From IMG/VR virus record IMGVR_UViG_3300021364_000016, positions 1 through 64,000 of that record: 64,000 nt of DNA. One strand, 5' to 3'. Made by a program: the position numbers and the translations under genes. This document shows positions 8,609 to 15,925 of this stretch, piece after piece. Within the stretch, counting starts at the first letter, position 1, and the number at the start of each line of letters is the position of its first letter. Source of the DNA: a virus. Below the pieces are notes generated by a model. That model was not told where the DNA came from. It was given only the letters and a program-made list of their open reading frames with translations, and did not search any database.

Positions 8609-9267
8609 GAGTTGATAAATTAAAAAGTGTTATATCTCAAAAACAAGGTATCGCTCATCAAAATAAATTTTTTGTTGAATTGCCACAAATCGGAGGAATC
8701 AGTTTAGAAGATTTAAATCTACTATGCAGAAGTACGTCTCTACCTGGAAAACAGATTCTAACTCATGAAAGAAGAATTGGAATGAAGTTTGAAAAGGTTG
8801 CATATGGATATGCTGTTGATGATGTTACTCTTTCATTTCTTATTTTAAATGATTACGGTGTCAAAGAATATTTTGATAATTGGAGAGCAACTATATTAGA
8901 TGAAGAAGGAGGTACTGTAAGATATAAATCAGATTACCAACATCCTGTTAAAATTCACCAATTAAAAGTGGTACAGGATGATCCAAATAAAATGGATCCT
9001 AGAATTATGAATCTATTACCTACCGTCGCGGGTTTAGTCGGCGGAACAAAACTAAGCGGAATCACAAGTAAGATTATAAGTTTTATACCAGATCCTGAAA
9101 CTTTCTATGAATCTGCCTACTGCGTAGAATTGATCGATGCATTTCCTACGACAATATCAGCAGTAGAATTTAATAATGAGGAAACTCAAATGATGGAATT
9201 GAGCGTACAATTATCCTATACAAATTGGAGAAAGGTACAATCCTCGCAACAACTTTACAGAGGTTAA
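8605..9267 (+). CDS. gp54: Baseplate tail-tube initiator, gp54-like
   Basis: 220 residues, shorter than T4 gp54 (320). It carries the tail-tube fold pattern: HQNKFFVELPQIGG, CRSTSLPGKQI, VDDVTLSFLILNDYGVKEYFDNW and a C-terminal MMELSVQLSYTNWRKV. It would sit on gp48 and initiate gp19 tube assembly. A gp19-like tube protein is an alternative, but length and location next to gp26 and gp29 favour gp54. The reading frame starts at GTG 8605, with GGAG seven bases upstream and a short overlap with the preceding stop. Confidence 0.7.
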   Translation: MRVDKLKSVISQKQGIAHQNKFFVELPQIGGISLEDLNLLCRSTSLPGKQILTHERRIGMKFEKVAYGYAVDDVTLSFLILNDYGVKEYFDNWRATILDEEGGTVRYKSDYQHPVKIHQLKVVQDDPNKMDPRIMNLLPTVAGLVGGTKLSGITSKIISFIPDPETFYESAYCVELIDAFPTTISAVEFNNEETQMMELSVQLSYTNWRKVQSSQQLYRG

Positions 9268-9273
9268 ATTATT

Positions 9274-9978
9274 ATGGCGTTACCCAAACTTAATACACTA
9301 CCGTCTTATGAGATGACAATCCCGTCATCTGGTAAAAAGGTACACTACAGACCTTTTCTTGTCAAAGAAGAAAAGGCAATTATGATCGCATCTGAAAGTG
9401 GTAATAATTCAGATGTTTTTAGAGCATTAGTTCGAACAATTGCAGATTGTATTGAAGAACCAATTGTAGAACAAGCATTAACTTCTTTTGATATTGAATA
9501 TGCGTTTTTACAAATGAGAGCAAGAAGTGTTGGTGAGACCGCTAACATTGCTTTTAAATGCGAAAAGTGTGAAGCTTCAAATCCAGTTGAAATTAAACTT
9601 GATGAAGTTAAAATCGCAATTCCTGATATCGAAAAAACTATTAAACTGACTGATGAAATTTCTGTCGAAGTCGACTGGCCTAGTTTCGAAGATGTAGTTC
9701 GTGTAGGAGTTGATAAAGCTGCAGACGCTGAAAGTGCTTTTAAATTAATTGCAAGTTGTTTAAGAGCTGTAATTACAGAAGAAGAAAGAATTAATTTAAG
9801 AGACTCAACAGATGAAGAATTAAAAGACTTTATTGAATCGATGAATAGTAATCAGTTCGCTGCGATTAGAGATTTTATTGATCAAATTCCAGCGTTAAAT
9901 CATGATATAGACTTTACATGTAAGTCATGTAGTCATGAAAACAAATTAAAAATTGAAGGGTTGCAAAATTTTTTATAA
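9274..9978 (+). CDS. gp26: Baseplate hub assembly protein, gp26-like
   Basis: 234 residues with the T4 baseplate chaperone family pattern. It starts MALPKLNTLPSYEMTIPSSG, followed by YRPFLVKEEKAIMIA and DCIEEPI. Two CxxC pairs (Cys96/Cys99 and Cys216/Cys219) probably bind one zinc ion. It ends EGLQNFL followed by TAA, and the last sense codons form a canonical -1 slippery heptamer. The gene precedes a short gp51-like frame and the gp29 tape measure, the position of tail assembly chaperones in other long-tailed phages. Confidence 0.85.
   Translation: MALPKLNTLPSYEMTIPSSGKKVHYRPFLVKEEKAIMIASESGNNSDVFRALVRTIADCIEEPIVEQALTSFDIEYAFLQMRARSVGETANIAFKCEKCEASNPVEIKLDEVKIAIPDIEKTIKLTDEISVEVDWPSFEDVVRVGVDKAADAESAFKLIASCLRAVITEEERINLRDSTDEELKDFIESMNSNQFAAIRDFIDQIPALNHDIDFTCKSCSHENKLKIEGLQNFL
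9969..9975 (+). promoter_or_regulatory. Candidate -1 ribosomal frameshift site
   Basis: T TTT TTA heptamer in the gp26 frame, directly before its TAA stop. Slippage by one base continues into an open -1 frame of 59 codons. Six bases downstream, CTCTA at 9982 and TAGAG at 10000 can form a small hairpin. Confidence 0.65.
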
Positions 9979-10154
9979 TAGCTCTATCTCATGAAAATTT
10001 AGAGAATTTTTACCATATGAACTTTAATTTAATGACCCATTGGAATTGGAGTTTAACTGAGATAGAGAATATGTTACCATGGGAAAGAGAAATTTATATT
10101 AATCTTTTGATTAATCATTTAGAAGACGAAAAACAAAGGCAAAAAAATGGCTAA
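9975..10154 (+). CDS. gp51: gp51-like extension, probably made as a gp26-gp51 frameshift fusion
   Basis: In the -1 frame after the slippery site, 59 codons run without a stop: IIALSHENLENFYH, then a segment beginning MNFNLMTHWNWSLTEIENML, then PWEREIYINLL and a charged tail. The WxWSLTEIExMxPWERxIYxxLL pattern is typical of the small T-type component of tail assembly chaperones. The alternative is free initiation at ATG 10017 (45 residues), but no good ribosome site precedes it. The conserved-looking SHENLENFYH part lies upstream of that ATG, which favours the fusion (about 293 residues in all). The stop overlaps the gp29 ATG by eight bases. Confidence 0.7.
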   Translation: MIALSHENLENFYHMNFNLMTHWNWSLTEIENMLPWEREIYINLLINHLEDEKQRQKNG

Positions 10155-11907
10155 TTTAGAAATTGTTGCTCAACAGCTGAAAGTTAATAACGAACAAAAC
10201 ATGGCAGGACATGAACTTGTCGCTGAAAGTGTTGAACGTTTAACAAGAAGAGTTGATAAGTTTTTAAAGGCAGTTCAATTAGGTCAATTAGATCTACTTG
10301 AAATGTTAAGAGAGCGCAAGAGTCAAACTCAAGGTACTCAGCCAGGAAGTGACAAAGATCCGAAACAAGATCGATCTAAATTAGCAGCTATTCTTGCAGG
10401 AATTATCGCCGCAACCGCAGGATTTTTGACAGGAATATTAGATAGTATTAAAAGATTATCACAGTTAACGGGTCTCACTAAAAGATTAGAAGCAATTAGA
10501 GATGGCATGAGATTATTTGGTAGTGAATTAGTTAAAACAATTAAGATGACTTTTACCGGAGCTCTTAAAATACTTGATGATTTGCTACAACCATTCAAAG
10601 CTTTCTTTGGTCCAGAAGGTGGATTCATGAGATTTATTAAAGGTATAACAGGTGCCTTTAGATTAGCTTTTACTCAGGCTCTTGCAATTATAGATGATTT
10701 ATTACAACCGTTTAAAAATTTATTTGCTGGAGAAGGCTTTATTGGAAAGAAGATGAAATCATTCTTTAATACTCTTAAAAATATTTTTATGTTTCCTTTT
10801 GAGGATTTTGTCGATGATGTTGCAAAACCATTTAAACAAGTATTTCAGGCTGGTGAAGGACCAAGTTTATTAAGTAGAATTTTTAGCACAATTATGCGTC
10901 CGTTCAACGCAGCATTAACTTTTGTGTCAGATTTAGTAAAACCCATCAGAACATTTTTCTCAGCTGAAGGGCCAATTGCAAAGGCATTTTCAGTTATTAC
11001 AGACGCATTTAAAATATTTGCAGAAAATTCTAAATTTATGCAAATATTAGGTGGAATTGGTAAAACAATTGGTCGACTCTTCGCACCTCTCTTTGTAATC
11101 ATGACCGCTTATGACACTGTAAAAGGAGTTATTGAGGGATTTGTTGATGACGAAGGAAATATAGGATCTAAAGTAGTATCAGCAATTGCTGGAGGAATTA
11201 AAGGTCTAGTCAACTCGATAGTTGGTATGCCATTAGATCTATTAAAAAGCGTAGTCGCTTGGGTACTTGGCAAATTCGGATTCAATGAATCGGCCGATGC
11301 GTTAAAAAGTTTTAGTTTCGTAGATATTATTAACAAAGCTGTTGATACAATTTTTGATTTATTTAAGATGGTTCTTAACGGAGTTATTGAATTAGCTGCT
11401 AGTGCAATTGAAAAAATTCCATTTATTGGCGATGACGTAGGTGATATGATTCGAGGTGGAAAAATGAATTTGAGTACTGATGTTACTCAGAAAGATATTG
11501 ATGCTGCAAAAGCTGATGAAAGAAAAGCTGCAATAAGAGCTGACAGAGCTGATGAACAATTGCGTAAATCCAGAAGAGCTTTTGAACAAGGCAATATGTT
11601 TATTCAGGATGCAGATGGTAATAGAAGAAAAGCCACACCTGAAGAAGCTCGAGCTATGATGGACAGGCGTGAAAGAAGAGCTATGCTCGCAGACAAGCAG
11701 TTTATGGAAGCAGAAGCGAAAAGATTAGATTTAGAACAAGCTAGACGTGAACAACAAGAAGCTAAAGGTGTTAATGTTGTTGACTCAAGTACTACTCAAA
11801 ATGTAGATAATAGTAGTTCAAGTAGCTCAGCACTTGTCATGGGAGATCCACCAAGTGCTAAAAGTGATAATGCATCTATAAGAGATATGGCAGCTGCCAC
11901 TGGTTAA
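10147..11907 (+). CDS. gp29: Tape measure / tail length determinator, gp29-like
   Basis: 586 residues, almost the same as T4 gp29 (590). The N-terminal 80 residues are coiled-coil-like (SVERLTRRVDKFLKAVQLG). The middle has long alternating hydrophobic helices with repeated LDDLLQPFKAFF / IDDLLQPFKNLF / VDDVAKPFKQVF units between residues 140 and 270. A hydrophobic stretch around residue 310 (LFAPLFVIMTAYDTV) follows, then a highly charged helical region near residues 440-540. This is the expected make-up of a tail ruler that also contacts the hub. It is the last gene of the plus-strand hub operon. Confidence 0.8.
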   Translation: MANLEIVAQQLKVNNEQNMAGHELVAESVERLTRRVDKFLKAVQLGQLDLLEMLRERKSQTQGTQPGSDKDPKQDRSKLAAILAGIIAATAGFLTGILDSIKRLSQLTGLTKRLEAIRDGMRLFGSELVKTIKMTFTGALKILDDLLQPFKAFFGPEGGFMRFIKGITGAFRLAFTQALAIIDDLLQPFKNLFAGEGFIGKKMKSFFNTLKNIFMFPFEDFVDDVAKPFKQVFQAGEGPSLLSRIFSTIMRPFNAALTFVSDLVKPIRTFFSAEGPIAKAFSVITDAFKIFAENSKFMQILGGIGKTIGRLFAPLFVIMTAYDTVKGVIEGFVDDEGNIGSKVVSAIAGGIKGLVNSIVGMPLDLLKSVVAWVLGKFGFNESADALKSFSFVDIINKAVDTIFDLFKMVLNGVIELAASAIEKIPFIGDDVGDMIRGGKMNLSTDVTQKDIDAAKADERKAAIRADRADEQLRKSRRAFEQGNMFIQDADGNRRKATPEEARAMMDRRERRAMLADKQFMEAEAKRLDLEQARREQQEAKGVNVVDSSTTQNVDNSSSSSSALVMGDPPSAKSDNASIRDMAAATG

Positions 11908-11908
11908 T

Positions 11909-11983
11909 TGGAGCGGGTACGGGGAGTCGAACCCCGATCCTCAGCTTGGAAGGCTGCAGTAATGGCCATTATACTATACCCGC
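11909..11983 (-). tRNA. tRNA-Gly (anticodon TCC)
   Basis: Full cloverleaf on the minus strand. Acceptor GCGGGTA pairs with TACCCGC, anticodon loop is CTTCCAA, T arm is GGGGTTCGACTCCCC, and CCA is encoded. It lies two bases from the convergent gp29 stop. Confidence 0.95.
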
Positions 11984-12156
11984 AAGGTGGTAGTCTTTCT
12001 AATGAGGGCGCTACCATTCCCACCTGCGTCTTAAATTTTACTCCGTTACAGGCTTAACCGCGTTAACTTACCGCTCGGAATCTCCTTTCATTGTTGCACC
12101 AACTTTTGTCCGAATCTAATTCTGCGACTAGGCCGTATGGGTTGGCTGACCTATCT
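11984..12156 (-). ncRNA. Unassigned GC-rich structured region inside the tRNA cluster
   Basis: 173 bases between tRNA-Leu and tRNA-Gly, visibly richer in G and C than the surroundings and with stops in the frames read. On the minus strand several local helices can form: GTTG/CAAC, TTAAC/GTTAA, TTCGGA/TCCGAG, CCTG/CAGG, and GGTAG/CTACC enclosed by GCAGGT/ACCTTGC. No complete tRNA could be folded from it. It may be a stable phage RNA, a decayed tRNA, or a cis element processed with the tRNA transcript. Confidence 0.45.
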
Positions 12157-12244
12157 TGGTACTCGCGGCCGGACTCGAACCGGCACGGCTATTACAGCCT
12201 ACGGATTTTAAGTCCGTTATGTCTACCAATTCCATCACGCGAGC
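12157..12244 (-). tRNA. tRNA-Leu (anticodon TAA)
   Basis: Type II cloverleaf with long variable arm. Anticodon loop CTTAAAA within stem ACGGA/TCCGT, T arm GCCGGTTCGAGTCCGGC, discriminator A and encoded CCA. Confidence 0.95.
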
Positions 12245-12249
12245 GATGT

Positions 12250-12325
<76 letters not shown>

Positions 12326-12326
12326 A

Positions 12327-12788
12327 TTAGTTTTTCCTTTCGTAGAAGATGTGATTACCAATTTGAGCAACTTCTCTTTTACTTTCTGCCCATTCTGGTT
12401 TTACATAATCTGCATGATACCATAAAGCATCTCCTACCATAGGATGTAATCTTCCATAATATACTCCACCAGCAATTAGCTGAGCTTCTGACCAAGCTTT
12501 TTCCTCGTATGGAGTATCATCTTTTCCATCACAATACCAACTAAATTGACACCGGTGACGAATCGGATAATAAACTCGATCTTCTTCATCGATATCTATA
12601 TATTGACGAGTTTTCCAGCTCTCTCGCGTTGGACCTTGCTCAACAACATCACAAACATTATCTGGATATAGATCTGATTCCACTCTATTCATTACAACTT
12701 GTGATACCGCTATCATACCGCGAATGTCTTGGTTCCTCGCTTCGTGATAGGCATTAAGTGCTAAACAAAATAAAGCTTCTGCGATCAT
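12327..12788 (-). CDS. SleB-type cell wall hydrolase, likely endolysin
   Basis: 153 residues matching the Hydrolase_2 (SleB) family: ALNAYHEARNQDIRGMIAVSQVVMNRV, CQFSWYCDGK, and GDALWYHADYVKPEW near the C-terminus. The Glu in YHEAR is the expected catalytic acid. There is no signal peptide, so export would need a holin. It is the only obvious peptidoglycan-degrading enzyme in the window. The gp5 spike lacks a lysozyme domain and the spanins are at 35.5-36.2 kb. Last gene of the operon starting at 13655, followed by tRNAs. Confidence 0.85.
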   Translation of the reverse strand: MIAEALFCLALNAYHEARNQDIRGMIAVSQVVMNRVESDLYPDNVCDVVEQGPTRESWKTRQYIDIDEEDRVYYPIRHRCQFSWYCDGKDDTPYEEKAWSEAQLIAGGVYYGRLHPMVGDALWYHADYVKPEWAESKREVAQIGNHIFYERKN

Positions 12789-13162
12789 TAATTTCTCCTC
12801 ATTTTTGCGTATTCTTTTGGGTCTTGTCCTTTTCCGACTGGAACCATGTTTGATTTGTGCATTGTTGCGATACCGACGATGTAGTCTCCACTGTAGACTT
12901 GTGGCTTTCTTGTTGGTGCGATGTTGCAGATTGTGTCCGACGTCTTGACGCTTGGATAGTTCGCTGTTGGCCGGCGATAGACATTCTGTGGCGCATATTC
13001 CTTAAACTCCTTTTTCTTTTCTTTAATTTGAGTTGGATGAGCACCCATCTTTTTCAACCACTTTTCATGTTCAGCTTGAGCTGCTTCCCAACCGGGACTG
13101 CGTTTCACTTTACGCTTCTTTGTATTTAAAGAGGACATTCCTCTTACTAGATGCATTGTCAT
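12788..13162 (-). CDS. Conserved phage protein, unknown function
   Basis: 124 residues from the ATG at 13162, which overlaps the upstream stop as ATGA with a GAGG site upstream. A second ATG 24 bases on is possible. Basic N-terminus (KKRKVKRSPGWEAAQAEHEKW), then YRRPTANYPSVKTSDTICN, and a C-terminal GDYIVGIATMHKSNMVPV. The IATMHKSNxVPV ending is seen in many phages of this group (recollection). No function assigned. Confidence 0.75.
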   Translation of the reverse strand: MTMHLVRGMSSLNTKKRKVKRSPGWEAAQAEHEKWLKKMGAHPTQIKEKKKEFKEYAPQNVYRRPTANYPSVKTSDTICNIAPTRKPQVYSGDYIVGIATMHKSNMVPVGKGQDPKEYAKMRRN

Positions 13163-13410
13163 GATAAAATAAACCTCATTGTTGATACAGCAAGAATAAA
13201 ACAAAGTACAGAATTCAGTACAATCAATGCTCTATCCTTCCATAAAATTCCTACCCACCACCATAAACATGTACCAATAAGAGATAGAACTACATCATAT
13301 ATCTTTGGTACTTCTTCAACTGATCGACAAAGGACAGCAATGATAATAATTCCTGTTGCTATCCATTTGATCCACCAATCAAGACCTTTATCGCGATTCC
13401 AATGTGGCAT
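13159..13410 (-). CDS. Small three-helix membrane protein
   Basis: 83 residues from ATG 13410 (stop/start overlap TAATG). It contains predicted membrane segments around WIATGIIIIAVLC, VVLSLIGTCLWWWVGILW and ALIVLNSVLCFILAV. It is co-transcribed with the SleB-type lysin two genes downstream, so it is a holin candidate by context only. Confidence 0.65.
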   Translation of the reverse strand: MPHWNRDKGLDWWIKWIATGIIIIAVLCRSVEEVPKIYDVVLSLIGTCLWWWVGILWKDRALIVLNSVLCFILAVSTMRFILS

Positions 13411-13655
13411 TAGTTCCAATCAGCGTCAAAAGATTTTTGATCGGCAAGACGATCGCCATAATGTTCTTGAAGGTATTTAGAACCATCTGTCCAAGCATTA
13501 ATGTTGTGACTATCATACTTATCCATAAAGGATGTTTCAGTACGACGTACACGATTATTGCGTTGAATTTTTTTATTGAATTTTTTGGCATGACGCTTGA
13601 GTACTGCGATACGCTCTTCAGTAGTCATGTCTTTTGTGATTGCCATTTTAGCCAT
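13410..13655 (-). CDS. Small basic early protein, unknown function
   Basis: 81 residues, first gene after the promoter at 13686-13714, with GAGGAG seven bases before ATG. A helical basic stretch (ERIAVLKRHAKKFNKKIQRNNRVRR) suggests nucleic acid or protein binding. No family recognised. Confidence 0.7.
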   Translation of the reverse strand: MAKMAITKDMTTEERIAVLKRHAKKFNKKIQRNNRVRRTETSFMDKYDSHNINAWTDGSKYLQEHYGDRLADQKSFDADWN

Positions 13656-13685
13656 AATTATCTCCTCGTTTCATTTTATAGGTCT

Positions 13686-13714
13686 ATTATACAACAGTTT
13701 CTAGGGTTTGTAAA
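13686..13714 (-). promoter_or_regulatory. Early sigma70-type promoter
   Basis: -35 TTTACA, 17-base spacer, -10 TATAAT on the minus strand, preceded by the shared box TGCATTTTTTTG. Confidence 0.85.
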
Positions 13715-13745
13715 CAAAAAAATGCATTTAATTTAAAAAAAATGT

Positions 13746-13801
13746 GAAGTCATGAAACTCAAGCCAAAAAAGAGGAGGAGAAAGGCGAGTTTCATGACTT
13801 C
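13746..13801 (-). terminator. Long inverted-repeat terminator
   Basis: A perfect 15-base stem (arms 13746-13760 and 13787-13801) with a 26-base loop, followed on the minus strand by ACATTTTTTTT. It lies between the operon ending at 13819 and the next early promoter. Confidence 0.7.
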
Positions 13802-13818
13802 AACTCGGTTGAACAGGT

Positions 13819-13962
13819 TTAACTGTTCCAAACTTTAAAAAGTTCATCTTGTTCACTAGCAGGTAGTGGACCAGAATACTCGCTATAAGCATTCAAATAG
13901 AAGACTACAGCATCTTTATATACCATCATGTGACGGCCATCACGATAATCATACCTATACAT
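13819..13962 (-). CDS. Small early protein, unknown function
   Basis: 47 residues from ATG 13962 behind GGAGAG, overlapping the previous stop by eight bases. Sequence is MYRYDYRDGRHMM followed by a Tyr- and Ser-rich region. Last gene of its operon. No family recognised. Confidence 0.6.
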   Translation of the reverse strand: MYRYDYRDGRHMMVYKDAVVFYLNAYSEYSGPLPASEQDELFKVWNS

Positions 13963-14155
13963 TGACTTCTCTCCTGTACATTTCTGGTGCGTATTTATTC
14001 CATACTTCATAATTAGGATCTAGATCTTCTCGCATTCTGTAAAGAACTTTTCGTTGTTCACTACCAGCTGAAAAGACTCTAAAATCGTCAGAGTATTCGT
14101 AAGTCCAATCATGTGTTTGTAACCTACGAGTGTATTCTTCCATTGTTATTTCCAT
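13955..14155 (-). CDS. Small early protein, unknown function
   Basis: 66 acidic and aromatic residues starting MEITMEEYTRRLQTHDW. A second in-frame ATG four codons in is possible. Lies in the four-gene operon 14975-13819 with short overlaps on both sides. Confidence 0.65.
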   Translation of the reverse strand: MEITMEEYTRRLQTHDWTYEYSDDFRVFSAGSEQRKVLYRMREDLDPNYEVWNKYAPEMYRREVNV

Positions 14156-14430
14156 AGTGGATTCCTCGTGTAAAGATAAACATCTGCGTGTGTAGCATAT
14201 TTCAAAGGAAGAGACTGATCAAAAGCACGTCTACGACCTTTACCATAAACCATTTCTGAGAAGATCGCTCTTGGACCACGACCTTGAAGTTTTACGTATT
14301 TCTGTTCTTGCCAAATTTCATTTGCAAGAGAAACACCTTTACGAAACTCTTGAAGACGATAAGCGTTAGATCCAACTGGCTTACCATCTTTCATATCAAC
14401 TGTAAAGCGATAACACTTAGAACGTTCCAT
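14146..14430 (-). CDS. Small early protein, unknown function
   Basis: 94 residues from ATG 14430 (TAATG overlap, GGAGG upstream). Basic, with FTVDMKDGKPVGSNAYRLQEF and GRGPRAIFSEMVYGKGRR. No recognised domain. Confidence 0.65.
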   Translation of the reverse strand: MERSKCYRFTVDMKDGKPVGSNAYRLQEFRKGVSLANEIWQEQKYVKLQGRGPRAIFSEMVYGKGRRRAFDQSLPLKYATHADVYLYTRNPLWK

Positions 14431-14975
14431 TATGCAGCCTCCGTCCATGGTTCATAAGTTACAATACCATCGAGCTTTTTGACAAGCTCTTTACCGTAAT
14501 CGGTAAACAGTATACCTTTATCCCAAACCCAAGATTCAACATCTTGACTGTGGAAGAACTTCTCATCTGAAGTTAACCAGCGAAGAGCTGTCTCTTCGTC
14601 ACCTGCACCAAGATCAATGGTCTTTTGAACCAATGCTTTGAACTCAGCAAGGTCTCTAGCTTCAGCAGCTTTTTCAGCTTCGAAAGCCTCATTAGCAGCT
14701 TTGCTAATGTAGTCTGCTTCTTTTTGAAGCTCTTCCAATGACATGGATTTAAAGTCGTAATGACGACCTTTACAACCGAAGGCATTTTTATGGCCTTCGT
14801 AAATGTACATTTCGAGCTGATACCTTTCGTAATCAGCGACAGTATAGACACCATAATCAGCCCAGTGATCTAGGTCAGTGGTGATCATACCAGCCCAACG
14901 ATTACCTGGATCTTCGTCAATCCAAGCTTGCGTCTTAGCGTTGATAGCTTCGATATGCTTAACCAATGAATTCAT
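14430..14975 (-). CDS. Early protein, unknown function
   Basis: 181 residues, first gene of its operon with a strong GAGGAG site. Mixed alpha-helical: a Tyr-rich segment near residues 40-60, then an Ala/Glu-rich helix (AANEAFEAEKAAEARDLAEF). No motif recognised. Confidence 0.7.
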   Translation of the reverse strand: MNSLVKHIEAINAKTQAWIDEDPGNRWAGMITTDLDHWADYGVYTVADYERYQLEMYIYEGHKNAFGCKGRHYDFKSMSLEELQKEADYISKAANEAFEAEKAAEARDLAEFKALVQKTIDLGAGDEETALRWLTSDEKFFHSQDVESWVWDKGILFTDYGKELVKKLDGIVTYEPWTEAA

Positions 14976-15005
14976 AATCTTCTCCTCTTTTCATTTTATA
15001 AGTAT

Positions 15006-15034
15006 ATTATATCATGCTTTTTTGGTAATGTAAA
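15006..15034 (-). promoter_or_regulatory. Early sigma70-type promoter
   Basis: TTTACA, 17-base spacer, TATAAT, then ATACTTATAAAATGA in the leader, nearly identical to the promoters at 54615 and 56749. Confidence 0.88.
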
Positions 15035-15035
15035 C

Positions 15036-15064
15036 AAAAAAATGCATTTTATTTGCATTTTTTT
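15036..15064 (-). terminator. Terminator abutting the early promoter
   Basis: AAAAAAATGCA and TGCATTTTTTT form an 11-base stem. Its T tract runs straight into the -35 box of the promoter at 15006-15034. It ends the glutaredoxin operon. Confidence 0.7.
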
Positions 15065-15079
15065 CGTTATACTTTAGTA

Positions 15080-15340
15080 TCATCCTATCTTGCCACATTC
15101 TACTGGATTGTCAGGCCAATGTATTCTACTTCTTAGATCATGAAATCCACCGATGTATTTTCCTTTGTCATCGAAAATTTGTGGAACAGTACGAAACTTT
15201 CTTTCTTTAAAAAGTTTTTGTGCTTCTTCATTTTCTAAAACTTTAACTTCTTCATACTCAATTTTTTCTTCTTTCAAAAGCTCCATTGCCGCATCACAAA
15301 AGATACAGCCGGCTTTTGAATAAATCTTATATTTTGCCAT
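15080..15340 (-). CDS. grx: Glutaredoxin
   Basis: 86 residues with the thioredoxin-fold glutaredoxin layout: YKIYSKAGCIFCDAAMELL with a CxxC (CIFC) active site near residues 12-15, TVPQIF cis-Pro motif, and GGFHDLR. It probably reduces protein disulfides or a reductase at the expense of glutathione. The class II reductase at 32-34 kb could be a client, but that is inference. Last gene of a four-gene early operon. Confidence 0.9.
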   Translation of the reverse strand: MAKYKIYSKAGCIFCDAAMELLKEEKIEYEEVKVLENEEAQKLFKERKFRTVPQIFDDKGKYIGGFHDLRSRIHWPDNPVECGKIG

Positions 15341-15521
15341 TCTTTTTCTTCTCCATTAAAATCAACGATCGCCAATGTTTTTCATATTCTTCTTGAGATA
15401 GAATAGGTTCACCAAATGCTTCTCTTTCTCTGCAGTTGGCGTAGTACATTTGACTAAAATTAGTAATATCCAATTCTTCTTCTTGATCTACTAAAGGGAT
15501 TCCGAACGAGTGTTTTTCCAT
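15327..15521 (-). CDS. Small acidic protein, unknown function
   Basis: 64 residues from ATG 15521 with GGAG upstream, overlapping the zincin gene by 31 bases. MEKHSFGIPLVDQEEELD, then an aromatic and charged helix. Overlaps the glutaredoxin start by 14 bases. Confidence 0.6.
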   Translation of the reverse strand: MEKHSFGIPLVDQEEELDITNFSQMYYANCREREAFGEPILSQEEYEKHWRSLILMEKKKNGKI

Positions 15522-15925
15522 TTTTGTAAAAGCTCCTCTTGCATTGCATAAGCCTCTTTTTCCCAAGGCAGGTTAATGTATTCATCAACTGTACTGTATG
15601 CGCTAAGATACTCAGTACCTTTCCATTTCTTAGTAAAAATATTTATATCTTGTGTTTCACCTCTAGCAAATTGCTTGACGTGTACCATTTCATGGCATAC
15701 AGCAGTAATAAAATCTTCTTCATCAAGAGTCTTTTCTATTTCAAGATTAAACTCTCGATCAGTAACAGCTAAACAATATCCATCTGCTTGAGGTAATTTA
15801 TCAAGATGAATACAAATATCTAATGTCTTCATTCGTGGCATCATTTGATCGATACAAAAGTATGCTACATCTTCAGCAAGTTTTCTTTTCGATTTGATTG
15901 AACCAAATGCTTGCACATCATTCAT
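15491..15925 (-). CDS. SprT-like zinc metallopeptidase-like protein A
   Basis: 144 residues with a zincin signature VCHEMVHVKQF (HExxH). A later Glu-containing helix (WEKEAYAMQEELLQKW) could provide the third ligand. There is no signal peptide, so it acts in the cytoplasm. Family resembles SprT-like minimal zincins, some of which act on DNA-protein crosslinks; the phage substrate is unknown. Directly follows a second HExxH protein (15922-16395), with a four-base overlap. Confidence 0.7.
   Translation of the reverse strand: MNDVQAFGSIKSKRKLAEDVAYFCIDQMMPRMKTLDICIHLDKLPQADGYCLAVTDREFNLEIEKTLDEEDFITAVCHEMVHVKQFARGETQDINIFTKKWKGTEYLSAYSTVDEYINLPWEKEAYAMQEELLQKWKNTRSESL

Noticed and set aside
10017-10154. 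gp51-like gene as an independently started 45-codon ORF
   Set aside because: No ribosome site precedes the ATG, and the open frame plus conserved-looking sequence extends upstream to the slippery site; kept only as an alternative.
11984-12060. Hammerhead ribozyme in the tRNA cluster
   Set aside because: A CTAATGAG resembles the core, but the matching GAAA segment and three-way stems are missing on that strand.
13151-13736. Plus-strand frames of about 110 codons
   Set aside because: Opposite to well-supported minus-strand genes and promoter; no start signals.
15640-15647. TATAAATA on the minus strand inside the zincin gene
   Set aside because: Fully inside a coding region with the codons needed there, and no sensible gene start follows at late-promoter distance.
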